From Telmatactis stephensoni (Eukaryota > Cnidaria > Anthozoa > Actiniaria > Isophelliidae), in NCBI GenBank assembly GCA_029948255.1, contig JALIZF010001423.1, positions 174,501 to 238,500 of the forward strand: 64,000 bases of DNA. Reading direction: 5' to 3'. Shown in pieces: positions 22,997-32,272 of the stretch. The notes below the pieces were generated by a model. It made no database searches, was not told the origin of the DNA, and saw only the letters and a program-made list of their open reading frames with translations. A program made the translations under genes and the position numbers. Every line of letters begins with the position of its first letter. Within the stretch, counting starts at the first letter, position 1.

Positions 22997-23975
22997 TCAT
23001 TTGTCCATCGTTTTCCATCTTTCGATGATGGATTCTTCAGAGATGTTAGCGAACTTCGCTCGATCGGCGGTGTAAGGGCCAAGTTTAAGTCTGGCTAGGA
23101 CTGCTTGTGTTTGTGCCAGGGTCGTGAGTCCGATGTTGCGTAGTCGGCGAGCTTTGCCAGAGGCGCTGATGTGTTTTATGTCGTGCTGGAATTGGTCGAA
23201 TGGTAGGAGCTTGGCTCGGTATTTCTTTGATCGTGATTTGGATGGTGAAAATTGTGGTGACAAATCGACCTCCAAGGAGCGTTTCACGCCGGCTGTGGTC
23301 TTCGGAGAAGGCCCAGTGGCGCGATTGTTTTCCGTGTCGGTCGATTCACTGTCACTGAGATTGTGGAATTCTTCCATGGGTTGTGGTGATGTCGTCTTGG
23401 ACGGTGGTGGTTGGTGAAGATTCGGTGCATTCGCTCTCTGGCTCTGCTCGCTCTTCGTTGTTGTCTTCGGTTGGTTTGTTGGAGTCTGGCGCTCGCTCGG
23501 TCTTCTTTCGCCTCTGAAGCGGGCATACCTTGACCGTATGATCCATGGACGAGCATCTCAAACAGCTCTCGGGTTGCCTTGTGTATTTAAAGCCGAATGA
23601 AATGCCAGCCACGGACAACCGGTAAGGCAGAGGCCGGTCCAGTTTGGTGAAATCGACCACGCGAACGCCATTCTCAAAATGCTCGAGTCCTTCTTCTTTG
23701 TATTTCAGCCGTCTGATGGATACCATGTCGCCGTACTTGGCCAACAGAGCTCTTAGTTCGGCGTCCGGGTATTCGATCGGTAGGAAAACAGATACATATG
23801 TGTGTTTGGAGGCGAGTGCTCGCCCTTCCAAGTGGTAATCGTAGATGTCGAGTCCTGCGAGCTCGAGCATCTCCAGGTCTTGTTCGGTCGTCATAACCAC
23901 GTCGATCGCGTTGCCTCCGGGGCACATTTGTGCTCCGATTAGGTGGTATTTTTCGAGAAGCTCTTTCGAAACCAT
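22997..23975 (-). pseudogene. Tx1/L1-type retrotransposon ORF1 (nucleic-acid-binding), frameshifted
   Basis: Minus-strand reading from MVSKELLEK at 23975. It shows an RRM-like region (YVSVFLPIEYPDAELRALL...YGDMVSIRRL), a conserved GISFGFKYTRQPESC block and a CCHC-type knuckle CLRCSSMDHTVKVC, the usual layout of ORF1 in Tx1-clade non-LTR elements. Near 23380 the frame shifts, and the C-terminal part continues from PMEEFHNLSDSES to a stop at 22997. GC content is higher than in the surroundings. No full ORF2 follows downstream (towards lower coordinates), so the copy is incomplete. Confidence 0.7.
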
Positions 23976-23984
23976 AATTGAGAA

Positions 23985-24150
23985 TATAAACAAGATCAGG
24001 GCCGATAAGCTCCCAAAATTGTTTATAAAACTCGGCCGGAAGCCCATCGTTTCCCGGCGTTTTATTAGACTTCATTTGTTTGAGTGCGGTGAAACACTCC
24101 TCCAAATGAAGCCCAGACTCGAGAGATTGACTCTCCTCGATCGTAAGTTT
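23985..24150 (-). pseudogene. Non-LTR reverse transcriptase fragment
   Basis: Reads LTIEESQSLESGLHLEECFTALKQMKSNKTPGNDGLPAEFYKQFWELIGPDLVYILNYGF when pieced along one frame. The KTPGNDGLPAEFYKQFW block is the hallmark of the first reverse transcriptase motifs in L1/Tx1 elements. It lies upstream of ORF1 on the same strand, the wrong order for one element, so it is either from a second copy or rearranged. Confidence 0.75.
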
Positions 24151-24330
24151 ATTACCCAGGCACCCCGTAGGGGCCTGGGTTTAAAATTCGGGGTTCTTAT
24201 TTTCTTCATCCGCAAAAAGCAGTCACGTGGTCAAAAGCTGTCACATGATCGACTGCTAAAGCTGTCACATGATCGACTGCTTCTCCTGGTCGATTACAGA
24301 GTGCTTCGCTTCGCTCTTTCTATTGTTGAA

Positions 24331-27300
24331 ATGGATAAGTTATTGGAATCTAATACGCTCAAATCGCTTACAGATGCACACACCGTTCGCGGTAGACCCA
24401 ACCTAAAAGATGTCGAGCGTTTTCGGAACGGGTCGAACCATTTGAGAGGCCGCGAACACTTTATCGTGAACCAAGCTATCGTGAAACTTATCGTGAACCA
24501 AGCTAAACTTATCACAAACAAGCTATTATCTATCTATTCTGAACCAACTACTTCTGAATCTTATGTGAACTATGGAAGTACAAAGGAGCATATTGTTGAA
24601 TCTCAACACAGTCTTAACGAGCAACAAAGGAGATTTGCTGCTACAATTGTAAGTGAAGATATCAGAACCACACCATGTGACTCCGAAAGAAAGAACATTT
24701 CTATCGTAGCGGTAAATATTCTTTTATTACTTGTCTTTTCTTCAATAATGAACGCGAATGGACATTTTTTCGTTGGTTTAATGATAATAAGCTTAATTAT
24801 CTTGCTTATTTTACTAGCACATGTATTTTTAGTCACTTACTCTGTACCAAGCGTTGATGTTTATTGTGAAACTATTGTGAATTCAGCGCTTAATGACTGC
24901 AATGTATTAGAGAAAGCTAATGATTTGACTTTACATGTACACAATGATGTTATTGTCACAATAAATATTACAGAGAATACTAGATCTCGTTATTCAAAGT
25001 ATGTTTATTATAATTATAGAAATGTTAAGCTACGCACTCATGGGAAAGTGTTAAAACGTGATCGTGCACCGAGTAGAATAACAGTACGAACTCTAAAAAG
25101 CCTCAGGAATAAAAGTAAAAAGCTTAGACAGTTTGTATATAAGGTAATACGTTCAAATATACCCAAGTCTTCAAAGATACATTCCTATATTAAATACTCA
25201 AATGATAACAAATATGCTCAGAGCTATACAAAGTTTAAGAGGAAAATTACAAGGCAAAGATTTATTTCTAGAAGGCTAAGCTTCAGATTTAGAGCTAGTC
25301 AATATTATATATCAATGTTTTTTTGTAATAAATTGATATCGCTGTATAAGTCCCAGTCACATGTAGTAAATTGTTGTCAATCGAAACTATACAATGATGT
25401 AGAGAAGAACCCTGGTCCCAATGTTGATCCAAGCAAAACAATAACAGCACCATATAGCCAAGGTGATGTTGCTATTTTTGGACAAAATGCAGGACAACAA
25501 TGCGTTGCAATGAGTTTATGCTCTTTGATTTACAATACAAACAATGGAATTAATTCATCCAATGATCTTGTGAATATAATGGATATTGGAAATCAGCTGT
25601 ATTCAAGATTGTCTCAGTCAGCAAGACAGTCATTTCTTTTACAAACAGAGCTGCCAACAATGTTAAATGTGTTCGACACTGACTATGAACTTCAATTCAG
25701 TGAGAGTTTTACGGGCAATGTGCATCAAGAGACCACAATAGAAGGATATGACTACTGTACTTCATTAGAAATGGCACTTCAATCTTTATTGTCTGACAAT
25801 TATACAAGTTTTATAATAACAATAGGGGCTACTGCTGTTTCTACATATTGCCATGGAAATATTGGTTTCAGAGTATTTGATTCTCATGCAAGGGATTTAT
25901 ATGGTAGAAGCAATATCAATGGTACATGTGTGCTACTAGATATATCATCATTAAATAGCTTAATTCATTACTTTCAAAGTATACACAACAATGATGTATT
26001 TGAGATTAAAGGAGTAAAAATTCACAAAGTCCAAGGTAATGTGCGTGACAATGAAAACTTTTTGCATGAAGTCAGTTATTTCAACCTGAGTTGTACTGTA
26101 GCTGTCTATTCAATTTGCTATTCTATAATGAAATCATGTGGTTACTGGAATTCAAACACATTAAGCAATATCATAATTGGTGGTAAACAATTATGTAAAA
26201 ATCTAAGTTTACAAAGTTACCTGACGCCAAGTGATCTACCAAACACTATTGATGTGTGTGGAGCAGAAGTAACCCTTCTATGTAGTAATATTACAAATGG
26301 AGAATTAAATGATTCACCTGAGATTAAATCGAATCTCAAAGATATAATACAGAATCATAGTAAAAACACTGGATTCTTAATGTGGTTTTCAACTTATTGT
26401 ATCAGTTGCATTTTTAAACCTACAACAAGATCAAATTATATGTATGCTTTTCTGCTTTACGATGAATCTAAAACACCTCCTATTCAGTATATAAAGAATA
26501 TAAATGGAACGTGCATGCTTCTGGATACCATTTTAAATGTTAAGAGAAACCAGTTTAGAGAACAATATAAAATGCAGTTTTTATCATGTTCATGTAAAGA
26601 TATGGACAGAAATGACAGAAAGAGACTAATGAACAGACAGAAACAAAAACAAAATTATGATCGAATGGAACCATCGAAAAAGAAAATATTGTTAGAAAAG
26701 GTACAATCAAGGTATAATGCCAATAAGCAAGATGTAGCAAGAAAGTATAAAACAATGGATAGTGACAAAAAACGAAAGTTATTGGACAAGCAGAGAGAAA
26801 AATATAGAGCAATGGATAGCAAAGAAAAACAGGAGCTATTAGACAAGCTTAAGCAAGACTTCTATCGTAAGAAAAATAAAGATATACTTTCTTGTATTGA
26901 ACAGTTTCAAAAGAAAATAAGAGAGGGTCCCTATTATATATGTTCAGTGTGTAACAGGAGTCTATATAAGAAGTCAGTCATTAAACTTAATACAGACAAG
27001 TATCCTTCTGAAGACGTATTTACAATTAAATCATCATTTGATGACAAAAAATATATCTGTAAAACATGCCACGCAAAGTCTGTGCAAGGCAAAACTCCAT
27101 GTCAGGCAATTGTAAACAATTTATTTGTTGATGAAGTTCCATGTGAGCTAGAATGCCTTAGAAAATTAGAACAAATATTAATAGCACAGCGTATAGTATT
27201 TGAGAAAATAGTAGTAATGCCAAAAGGACAACAAAGAAAAATAAAGGTGCTATATGCAATGTGCCAGTTCATTGTGACCAGACATGCAATATTTTACCCC

Positions 27301-27333
27301 GCCCTCCTGAGAGATCTGGTATTATTATGCTAA
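24331..27333 (+). CDS. Helentron polyprotein N-terminal part: membrane segments, 2A, two C76-like domains, Zn region
   Basis: The frame is open further upstream only because it crosses antisense retrotransposon DNA; Met at 24331 (MDKLLESNT) is the sensible start. Residues ~122-140 and ~146-172 are hydrophobic and look like two membrane helices, followed by a Lys/Arg-rich region. A 2A motif occupies residues 356-363. After it comes a domain resembling C76 cysteine peptidases (Cys in GQNAGQQC, Asp-x-His in FDSH), then a second, diverged copy (SC, but DES in place of DSH). Basic repeats of roughly 23 residues (RKYKTMDSDKKRKLLDK-type) follow, then a CxxC...CxxC region common near the N terminus of Helitron proteins (YICSVCNRS, YICKTCHAK). 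The reading leaves the true frame at 27247, beside AAGG, where one base appears to be missing; it continues in the next entry. Some of the N-terminal module could contain an intron, as GTAAGT-like donors exist near 24650. Confidence 0.75.
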   Translation: MDKLLESNTLKSLTDAHTVRGRPNLKDVERFRNGSNHLRGREHFIVNQAIVKLIVNQAKLITNKLLSIYSEPTTSESYVNYGSTKEHIVESQHSLNEQQRRFAATIVSEDIRTTPCDSERKNISIVAVNILLLLVFSSIMNANGHFFVGLMIISLIILLILLAHVFLVTYSVPSVDVYCETIVNSALNDCNVLEKANDLTLHVHNDVIVTINITENTRSRYSKYVYYNYRNVKLRTHGKVLKRDRAPSRITVRTLKSLRNKSKKLRQFVYKVIRSNIPKSSKIHSYIKYSNDNKYAQSYTKFKRKITRQRFISRRLSFRFRASQYYISMFFCNKLISLYKSQSHVVNCCQSKLYNDVEKNPGPNVDPSKTITAPYSQGDVAIFGQNAGQQCVAMSLCSLIYNTNNGINSSNDLVNIMDIGNQLYSRLSQSARQSFLLQTELPTMLNVFDTDYELQFSESFTGNVHQETTIEGYDYCTSLEMALQSLLSDNYTSFIITIGATAVSTYCHGNIGFRVFDSHARDLYGRSNINGTCVLLDISSLNSLIHYFQSIHNNDVFEIKGVKIHKVQGNVRDNENFLHEVSYFNLSCTVAVYSICYSIMKSCGYWNSNTLSNIIIGGKQLCKNLSLQSYLTPSDLPNTIDVCGAEVTLLCSNITNGELNDSPEIKSNLKDIIQNHSKNTGFLMWFSTYCISCIFKPTTRSNYMYAFLLYDESKTPPIQYIKNINGTCMLLDTILNVKRNQFREQYKMQFLSCSCKDMDRNDRKRLMNRQKQKQNYDRMEPSKKKILLEKVQSRYNANKQDVARKYKTMDSDKKRKLLDKQREKYRAMDSKEKQELLDKLKQDFYRKKNKDILSCIEQFQKKIREGPYYICSVCNRSLYKKSVIKLNTDKYPSEDVFTIKSSFDDKKYICKTCHAKSVQGKTPCQAIVNNLFVDEVPCELECLRKLEQILIAQRIVFEKIVVMPKGQQRKIKVLYAMCQFIVTRHAIFYPALLRDLVLLC
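25396..25419 (+). other. 2A ribosome-skipping motif DVEKNPGP
   Basis: The eight codons give D-V-E-K-N-P-G-P, an exact match to the consensus D-V/I-E-x-N-P-G-P. Skipping would occur between the Gly codon (25414-25416) and the last Pro codon (25417-25419). That would release a 362-residue membrane-type protein and start the peptidase-Rep-helicase product with Pro. The residue before the motif is Asn where Gly is more usual, so efficiency could be reduced. Confidence 0.8.
25430..26000 (+). other. C76-type cysteine peptidase-like domain, apparently catalytic
   Basis: Starts right after the 2A site. The Cys codon is at 25501-25503 in FGQNAGQQCVAMSL, with a Gly-rich lead-in and a QGD just upstream. 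Asp-Ser-His is at 25879-25887 in FRVFDSHARDLYG, then NGTCVLLD. Cys plus Asp-x-His is the arrangement of the C76 deubiquitinase-type peptidases first known from herpesvirus tegument proteins. In many Helentrons an OTU cysteine peptidase takes this role; the motifs here fit C76 better than OTU. Confidence 0.55.
26060..26560 (+). other. Second C76-like domain, likely inactive
   Basis: Repeats the layout of the first domain: a Cys (26092-26094, FNLSCTVAVYSICYS), then a block like SNIIIGGKQLCKNL matching VNIMDIGNQLYSRL, then LPNTIDV matching LPTMLNV. Finally YIKNINGTCMLLD matches GRSNINGTCVLLD. The Asp-x-His station reads Asp-Glu-Ser (26461-26469), so the His is lost. It is inferred to be a tandem duplication with one degenerate copy, perhaps a binding domain. 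Confidence 0.6.
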
Positions 27334-29594
27334 AATTAAAGAGAAAGCTACAGTTTAGAGGTCATGTATATTTTGAAGCAGTCAGACCAGCATTTGTACA
27401 AGCAGCACTTACATGGCTAAAAGCAAACAACAGATTATATAAAGATATAGTTATTAATTGTACAAACATTAGCAATGAACACACAGATATACATTCTGAA
27501 GATAGTTCCCTATTATCTGAAAATGATACTGAACAAGAAAGTACTACTAGCCAAAATGTTGAAGAACTACCCACAACTAACTATAATGTAGATCATGCTG
27601 ATCCTACAGATCATGACAATGTAGACAATGAAACACTAGATGAAGAGCAAGATGACCCTTTAAATGAATACAGATCACCAACTAATGAAACATGTATACA
27701 AGCAATATTACCAGATTACCCAGTTATTATAGAAGAAAACAGTAGTAATGTTTCTACTGGAAGAGAGATTTACAATGTTGCACCAGGTGAAAATAAACAT
27801 CCAGTATCTTTGATGAATGATGATTTATGTGAAGAACTTGCATTCCCAGTATTATTTCCTAAAGGTAGATTTGGATATAAGGCTGAAAGAAATTTAAAAT
27901 TATCACCTGTTAAATATTTCAATGCCAGACTGTTACATTATAGTGGGAGATTTGCTACAAACCCTGAGTATCTATTCTTTGCTCAATTTATAATTGAACA
28001 GAAAAAAGTATCTGATAGTATAAACATAGCATTAAAGAAAGTTCATGGACATGCTCTAACTGCTTCACAAATTAAATCAAATACAGAAATTCTAAAGAAC
28101 TTCATTTCACAAGACCAGGCCTATTTATTCTTAAGACAGATTCCAGGCTCTCCTCCATACTGGCAAAAATTCATGTATGAAGTAGTCGCAATGGTAAAAC
28201 AACTTGGTATACCAACATGGTTTATGACATTATCATGTGCTGATTTAAGATGGCCTGAACTATTTCAAATCATTTCAAGAGCCAATGGTAGAAACATGAG
28301 TGATGAAGAAGTAGATGCTTTGTCATATGATGAAAAATGCAGGCTTATTAATCTAAATCCTGTTATTACAGCAAAACACTTTCAATACAGAGTAGAAACT
28401 TTCTTTACTGAAATTTTATTAACAGAGGTGAACCCAATAGGTAAAATAGTGTATTATGCTCTTCGCATAGAATTTCAAATGAGAGGAAGTCCTCATTTAC
28501 ATGCATTGATATGGACATCAGACTGCCCTAGACTAACCCAGGATACTAAAGAAGCCTATATAGAATATGTAGATCAACATGTACAAGCTTGCTTACCTGA
28601 CAAAGACACTGATCCAGAATTATATGAATTAGTAAAAAAATATCAAACTCATAGCCACAGTAAAACATGTAGGAAATATAAAAATATTGCATGTAGATTT
28701 AATTTTGGCCAGTTCTTTACTGATAGAACTATTGTAGCTGAACCTTTACCTGATGATATGGATGATGAGATTAAAATTAGCACATTGAACAGATGTAAAG
28801 AAATACTTTCTTCTGTGAAGCAGAAAATAGATGAAGTTCTGAATCCTAGCAAGCCTGATTACAATCCAAGTCTTACACAGGAAGATATATTAAAAGAAGT
28901 TGGAACTAACAAACAGGAGTATGAAGCAGCATTATCAATATCTCCTGATTCTGACTATGGTTTACACCTGAAGAGATCACTAGATAGCTGTTTTACTAAT
29001 AACTATTTCATTGCTGGTATTAAGGGATTTGCTGCAAATGTGGATCTTCAACCTGTCTTTAATCATTATAAATGCATTACATATGTATGTAGCTATTTTA
29101 CAAAAGATGAGACTGAATGCTCCCAAGCTATTGTCAATGCTGCAAGAGAAGCTAAAGAATCCAATCTAAATGTAAAAGATGGACTTAAAAAAATTGGTGC
29201 TGCTTTTCTTTCTTCTCGGGAAGTTAGTTCACAAGAGAGTGTTTATCGTTGCATGCCTGAGCTTTGGTTAAGAAAGATATTTCCTAAAACTGTGTTTGTT
29301 AGTACTGACATGCCAGAGAAAAGACTGAGAGTTGCAAAGAGTCAAAAAGAGCTTGATGAATTAGATGATGACAGTATAGACATATATAAGTCAAATATCA
29401 TTGAACGTTACAGTCTAAGACCAAATAATATCTTGTCTGTCAATAATATGTGCCTTGCAGAATTTGCTTCTTACTTTTACAAGGATTACAAAAACTTTCT
29501 GAAACTGCAGATGCTCAACCAGAAGTTCTCAATGATAACATTATTGAACAAGCACACATGGAATCAAATAATACATCTTTTCCTAGCAAAATAA
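27261..29594 (+). CDS. Helentron polyprotein middle part: HUH/two-tyrosine Rep domain
   Basis: The continuous frame picks up just before 27261 (VPVHCDQTCNILPRPP) from the previous entry; the Met at 27261 is not a true start. After an acidic linker comes the Helitron N-terminal domain (LPKGRFGY...LSPVKYFNARLLHYSGRF). The metal-binding HUH motif follows in RGSPHLHALIW (His codons at 28494 and 28500). The two catalytic tyrosines lie at 29082 and 29094 in TYVCSYFTK. These residues nick DNA and hold the cut strand. All are present, so the Rep core looks functional. The frame is lost in an A-run at 29490-29494, where one base seems missing; the true product continues in the next entry. Confidence 0.85.
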   Translation: MPVHCDQTCNILPRPPERSGIIMLKLKRKLQFRGHVYFEAVRPAFVQAALTWLKANNRLYKDIVINCTNISNEHTDIHSEDSSLLSENDTEQESTTSQNVEELPTTNYNVDHADPTDHDNVDNETLDEEQDDPLNEYRSPTNETCIQAILPDYPVIIEENSSNVSTGREIYNVAPGENKHPVSLMNDDLCEELAFPVLFPKGRFGYKAERNLKLSPVKYFNARLLHYSGRFATNPEYLFFAQFIIEQKKVSDSINIALKKVHGHALTASQIKSNTEILKNFISQDQAYLFLRQIPGSPPYWQKFMYEVVAMVKQLGIPTWFMTLSCADLRWPELFQIISRANGRNMSDEEVDALSYDEKCRLINLNPVITAKHFQYRVETFFTEILLTEVNPIGKIVYYALRIEFQMRGSPHLHALIWTSDCPRLTQDTKEAYIEYVDQHVQACLPDKDTDPELYELVKKYQTHSHSKTCRKYKNIACRFNFGQFFTDRTIVAEPLPDDMDDEIKISTLNRCKEILSSVKQKIDEVLNPSKPDYNPSLTQEDILKEVGTNKQEYEAALSISPDSDYGLHLKRSLDSCFTNNYFIAGIKGFAANVDLQPVFNHYKCITYVCSYFTKDETECSQAIVNAAREAKESNLNVKDGLKKIGAAFLSSREVSSQESVYRCMPELWLRKIFPKTVFVSTDMPEKRLRVAKSQKELDELDDDSIDIYKSNIIERYSLRPNNILSVNNMCLAEFASYFYKDYKNFLKLQMLNQKFSMITLLNKHTWNQIIHLFLAK

Positions 29595-32272
29595 GACTTA
29601 TGAATGGCACTGAAGTCATGAAATGTAGGAAGGTTAAAGCTGTTATAAGATATCATACTCCAAACAAGACAAAAGAACCTGAAAAATATTTCCACCATCT
29701 TCTCATGCTATACTACCCATGGAGAGATGAAACTGAACTTATAGGTAATCAACAGACTTACATGTCTAAATTTTGTGAACCAAATGTCCAAGCACTAGTG
29801 GAACAAAATAAGAATATATTTGAACCAGATTCAGATGCAGTCATTGAAGCACTTGAGACATTGAGGACTAATGACATGACCACACTTCATTCTTATGATC
29901 CTATTAATGATCAAGAAAATGAAGACATACAGTCAGAACTAAGAGATCATTCCAATAATGATGAATCATTTAACAATTTACCACCAGAACATCTTGGTAC
30001 TAATGGACAAACTAGTTCAGATCAATCTACAAGTGGTGCAATAGCCACATACATTCAACCATCTGACATTTCTGATGACGAACTTCGCCAGTCTGTGAGA
30101 TCACTAAATAAAGAACAACGTAAAGCATATGACATTGCACTGACATGGTGTAGAACCAAGGTTAAAAATATGAACTGTATAAAACCACAGAAAGTAGACC
30201 CAATTTATTTATTCATAACTGGTGGTGCGGGAGCTGGAAAATCACATTTAATTAAAGCAATATATCACACTTCTACAAAAACATTCAGACATGGACCAGC
30301 TAATCCTGAAAAACCAACTGTATTGCTAATGGCGCCAACGGGAGTGGCAGCAATCAATATAAACGGTACTACTATACACACTGCATTAGCTATACCTAAG
30401 GAATCAGGTGAGAATGTACCTCCAATGTCCGATCAAAAGAGAACACAAATAAGAATATCTCTATCTGAATTAAAATTGATAATCATTGACGAAATCTCCA
30501 TGGTATCAAACACTACCTTACTGCATATACATCAGAGACTTAAAGACATTTTTGGTACACCAAGTGATCAGCTGTTTGCAGGACTTAGTATCATAGTAGT
30601 AGGTGATTTATATCAACTTCCTCCAATACGAAGAAAACCTGTGTTTGAAGAATACAAAAACAATGTCTTTAACTTATGCCATCCCTGGTCAATATTCAAA
30701 ATAATGGAATTAACTGAGATAATGAGACAAAAAGATGACAAACCATTCACTGAGTTATTGAATAGATTTAGAAATGCAACACACACTGATGATGATATTA
30801 AAATTATACAGTCCAGATCCTTAGATACAATCAATAACACCAACTATCCAACACAAGCATTACATATTTTTGCAGAAAATGCACCTGTAGATCAACACAA
30901 CAATGCACACTTAGAACAACTAAGAACACCATTATATACACTCAAAGCCATAGATCAATATCCACAAAATGTTTCAAAACAAGATATTGACAGAGTATTG
31001 GCTAAAGGAAGATCAGAAACTGGTGGCCTTGACTCTGAAATATTGATTAAAGTAAATGCTCGAGTGATGTTGACTACAAACATAGACATAGGTGATAGGT
31101 TGATAAATGGTCAAATGGGTACAGTAACAAAGGTAGCTACTAATCTCAACACTAACAGGCCCTCTGTTATTTATATAAAGTTGGATGACTCTCAAGCTGG
31201 TATCAATGCTATACAAAAGCATTCAGATCAATATGCTAGAGAAAATAATTCTGTACCAATACAACCTGTTCTTGCAAGAATAAAGATCAGACCAGGAAAA
31301 CCATCTTCACCAGAATTACAAAGACTTCAGTTTCCTATTACACTAGCATGGGCATGCACAGTACATAAAGTACAAGGATTGACACTCAATGAAATTGTTG
31401 TTAGCTTTAACCTAAATAGACAAAATCATTTTAACTATGGTCAGATTTATGTAGCACTAAGTAGAGCAACATCTTTACAAGGACTGCATGTGATTGGTCA
31501 AATAGAAAACAAACATGTTAGAGCCAACCCTAAAGTACAGTTAGAATATGACAGAATGCGACAGAATTCAACTTCTGCATCCACTGTGACAAATCAAGAT
31601 ACTAGTACTCTTACTGTAGCTCTATTAAATATACGCTCATTAAGAAAACATTGCATTGATATCAAACATGATGCAAGGCTTACAGAATGTGATATCTTGG
31701 CTTTGACTGAAACTCAACTTTTACCCCACCACTCAGATGACACTATCAAAGAAACTCTGCACCCTTATACACTATATAGGCAAGACCATCCTGCTGATAA
31801 GTATTTAAGCTTAGCTATTTGTACCAAAGAAAATATTAATGTACTGCAAATACAATATTTTCCCAATATAAATGGTTTAATGTATAAAATATTTAACTGC
31901 AACACCAATCAAAACATGACATTCCTTCTAATCTATAGGAAAAACAATTCCAGTACAACCCAATATGTTAACTGCATGGATAATATTCTAAGAACACATA
32001 GCATTGACATCATCTTAGGAGACTTTAACTTAAATTATCTCAATCCTGAATCTAGCACCATGTCACTCAAACAGCTAATGAACTCTTATTGTTATAACCA
32101 AATTATAGACAGTCCTACATTTATTTCAGCTGGATCATTACTTGATCAAGTATTTGTTAACCAAAATTTTCAAAACACTACTCAAAATAAGGTCATTTCA
32201 GTGTATTACTCAGATCATGATGCAGTAAAAATTGTCATTCAACAACTACAACATAATTCCGATAATCATTAA
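29450..32272 (+). CDS. Helentron polyprotein C-terminal part: PIF1 helicase and AP endonuclease
   Basis: In frame from the A-run at 29490 (KLSETADAQPEV); the Met at 29450 is an accident of the shift. The helicase is complete: GGAGAGKSH (30221-30247), APTGVAA, IIDEISM (about 30482-30502), GDLYQLPP, TEIMRQ, WACTVHKVQG and YVALSRATSL. It unwinds DNA 5'-3' behind the Rep nick in this family. The endonuclease starts near 31610: LNIRSLRKH, LALTETQL with the catalytic Glu, ILGDFNLN (about 32015-32040) and YYSDHDAV. A C-terminal endonuclease marks a Helentron. Correcting both single-base shifts gives one frame of about 2,647 residues from 24331 to 32272. Confidence 0.88.
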   Translation: MPCRICFLLLQGLQKLSETADAQPEVLNDNIIEQAHMESNNTSFPSKIRLMNGTEVMKCRKVKAVIRYHTPNKTKEPEKYFHHLLMLYYPWRDETELIGNQQTYMSKFCEPNVQALVEQNKNIFEPDSDAVIEALETLRTNDMTTLHSYDPINDQENEDIQSELRDHSNNDESFNNLPPEHLGTNGQTSSDQSTSGAIATYIQPSDISDDELRQSVRSLNKEQRKAYDIALTWCRTKVKNMNCIKPQKVDPIYLFITGGAGAGKSHLIKAIYHTSTKTFRHGPANPEKPTVLLMAPTGVAAININGTTIHTALAIPKESGENVPPMSDQKRTQIRISLSELKLIIIDEISMVSNTTLLHIHQRLKDIFGTPSDQLFAGLSIIVVGDLYQLPPIRRKPVFEEYKNNVFNLCHPWSIFKIMELTEIMRQKDDKPFTELLNRFRNATHTDDDIKIIQSRSLDTINNTNYPTQALHIFAENAPVDQHNNAHLEQLRTPLYTLKAIDQYPQNVSKQDIDRVLAKGRSETGGLDSEILIKVNARVMLTTNIDIGDRLINGQMGTVTKVATNLNTNRPSVIYIKLDDSQAGINAIQKHSDQYARENNSVPIQPVLARIKIRPGKPSSPELQRLQFPITLAWACTVHKVQGLTLNEIVVSFNLNRQNHFNYGQIYVALSRATSLQGLHVIGQIENKHVRANPKVQLEYDRMRQNSTSASTVTNQDTSTLTVALLNIRSLRKHCIDIKHDARLTECDILALTETQLLPHHSDDTIKETLHPYTLYRQDHPADKYLSLAICTKENINVLQIQYFPNINGLMYKIFNCNTNQNMTFLLIYRKNNSSTTQYVNCMDNILRTHSIDIILGDFNLNYLNPESSTMSLKQLMNSYCYNQIIDSPTFISAGSLLDQVFVNQNFQNTTQNKVISVYYSDHDAVKIVIQQLQHNSDNH

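Noticed and set aside
23845..24330. N-terminal extension of the Helentron frame by 162 codons
   Set aside because: It is antisense to Tx1-type ORF1 and reverse transcriptase sequence, so the open frame is accidental; Met 24331 is preferred.
29484..29500. Programmed -1 ribosomal frameshift site in the Helentron
   Set aside because: The heptamer is C-AAA-AAC, not a proper slippery sequence, and the other junction has no slippery site at all; lost bases explain both better.
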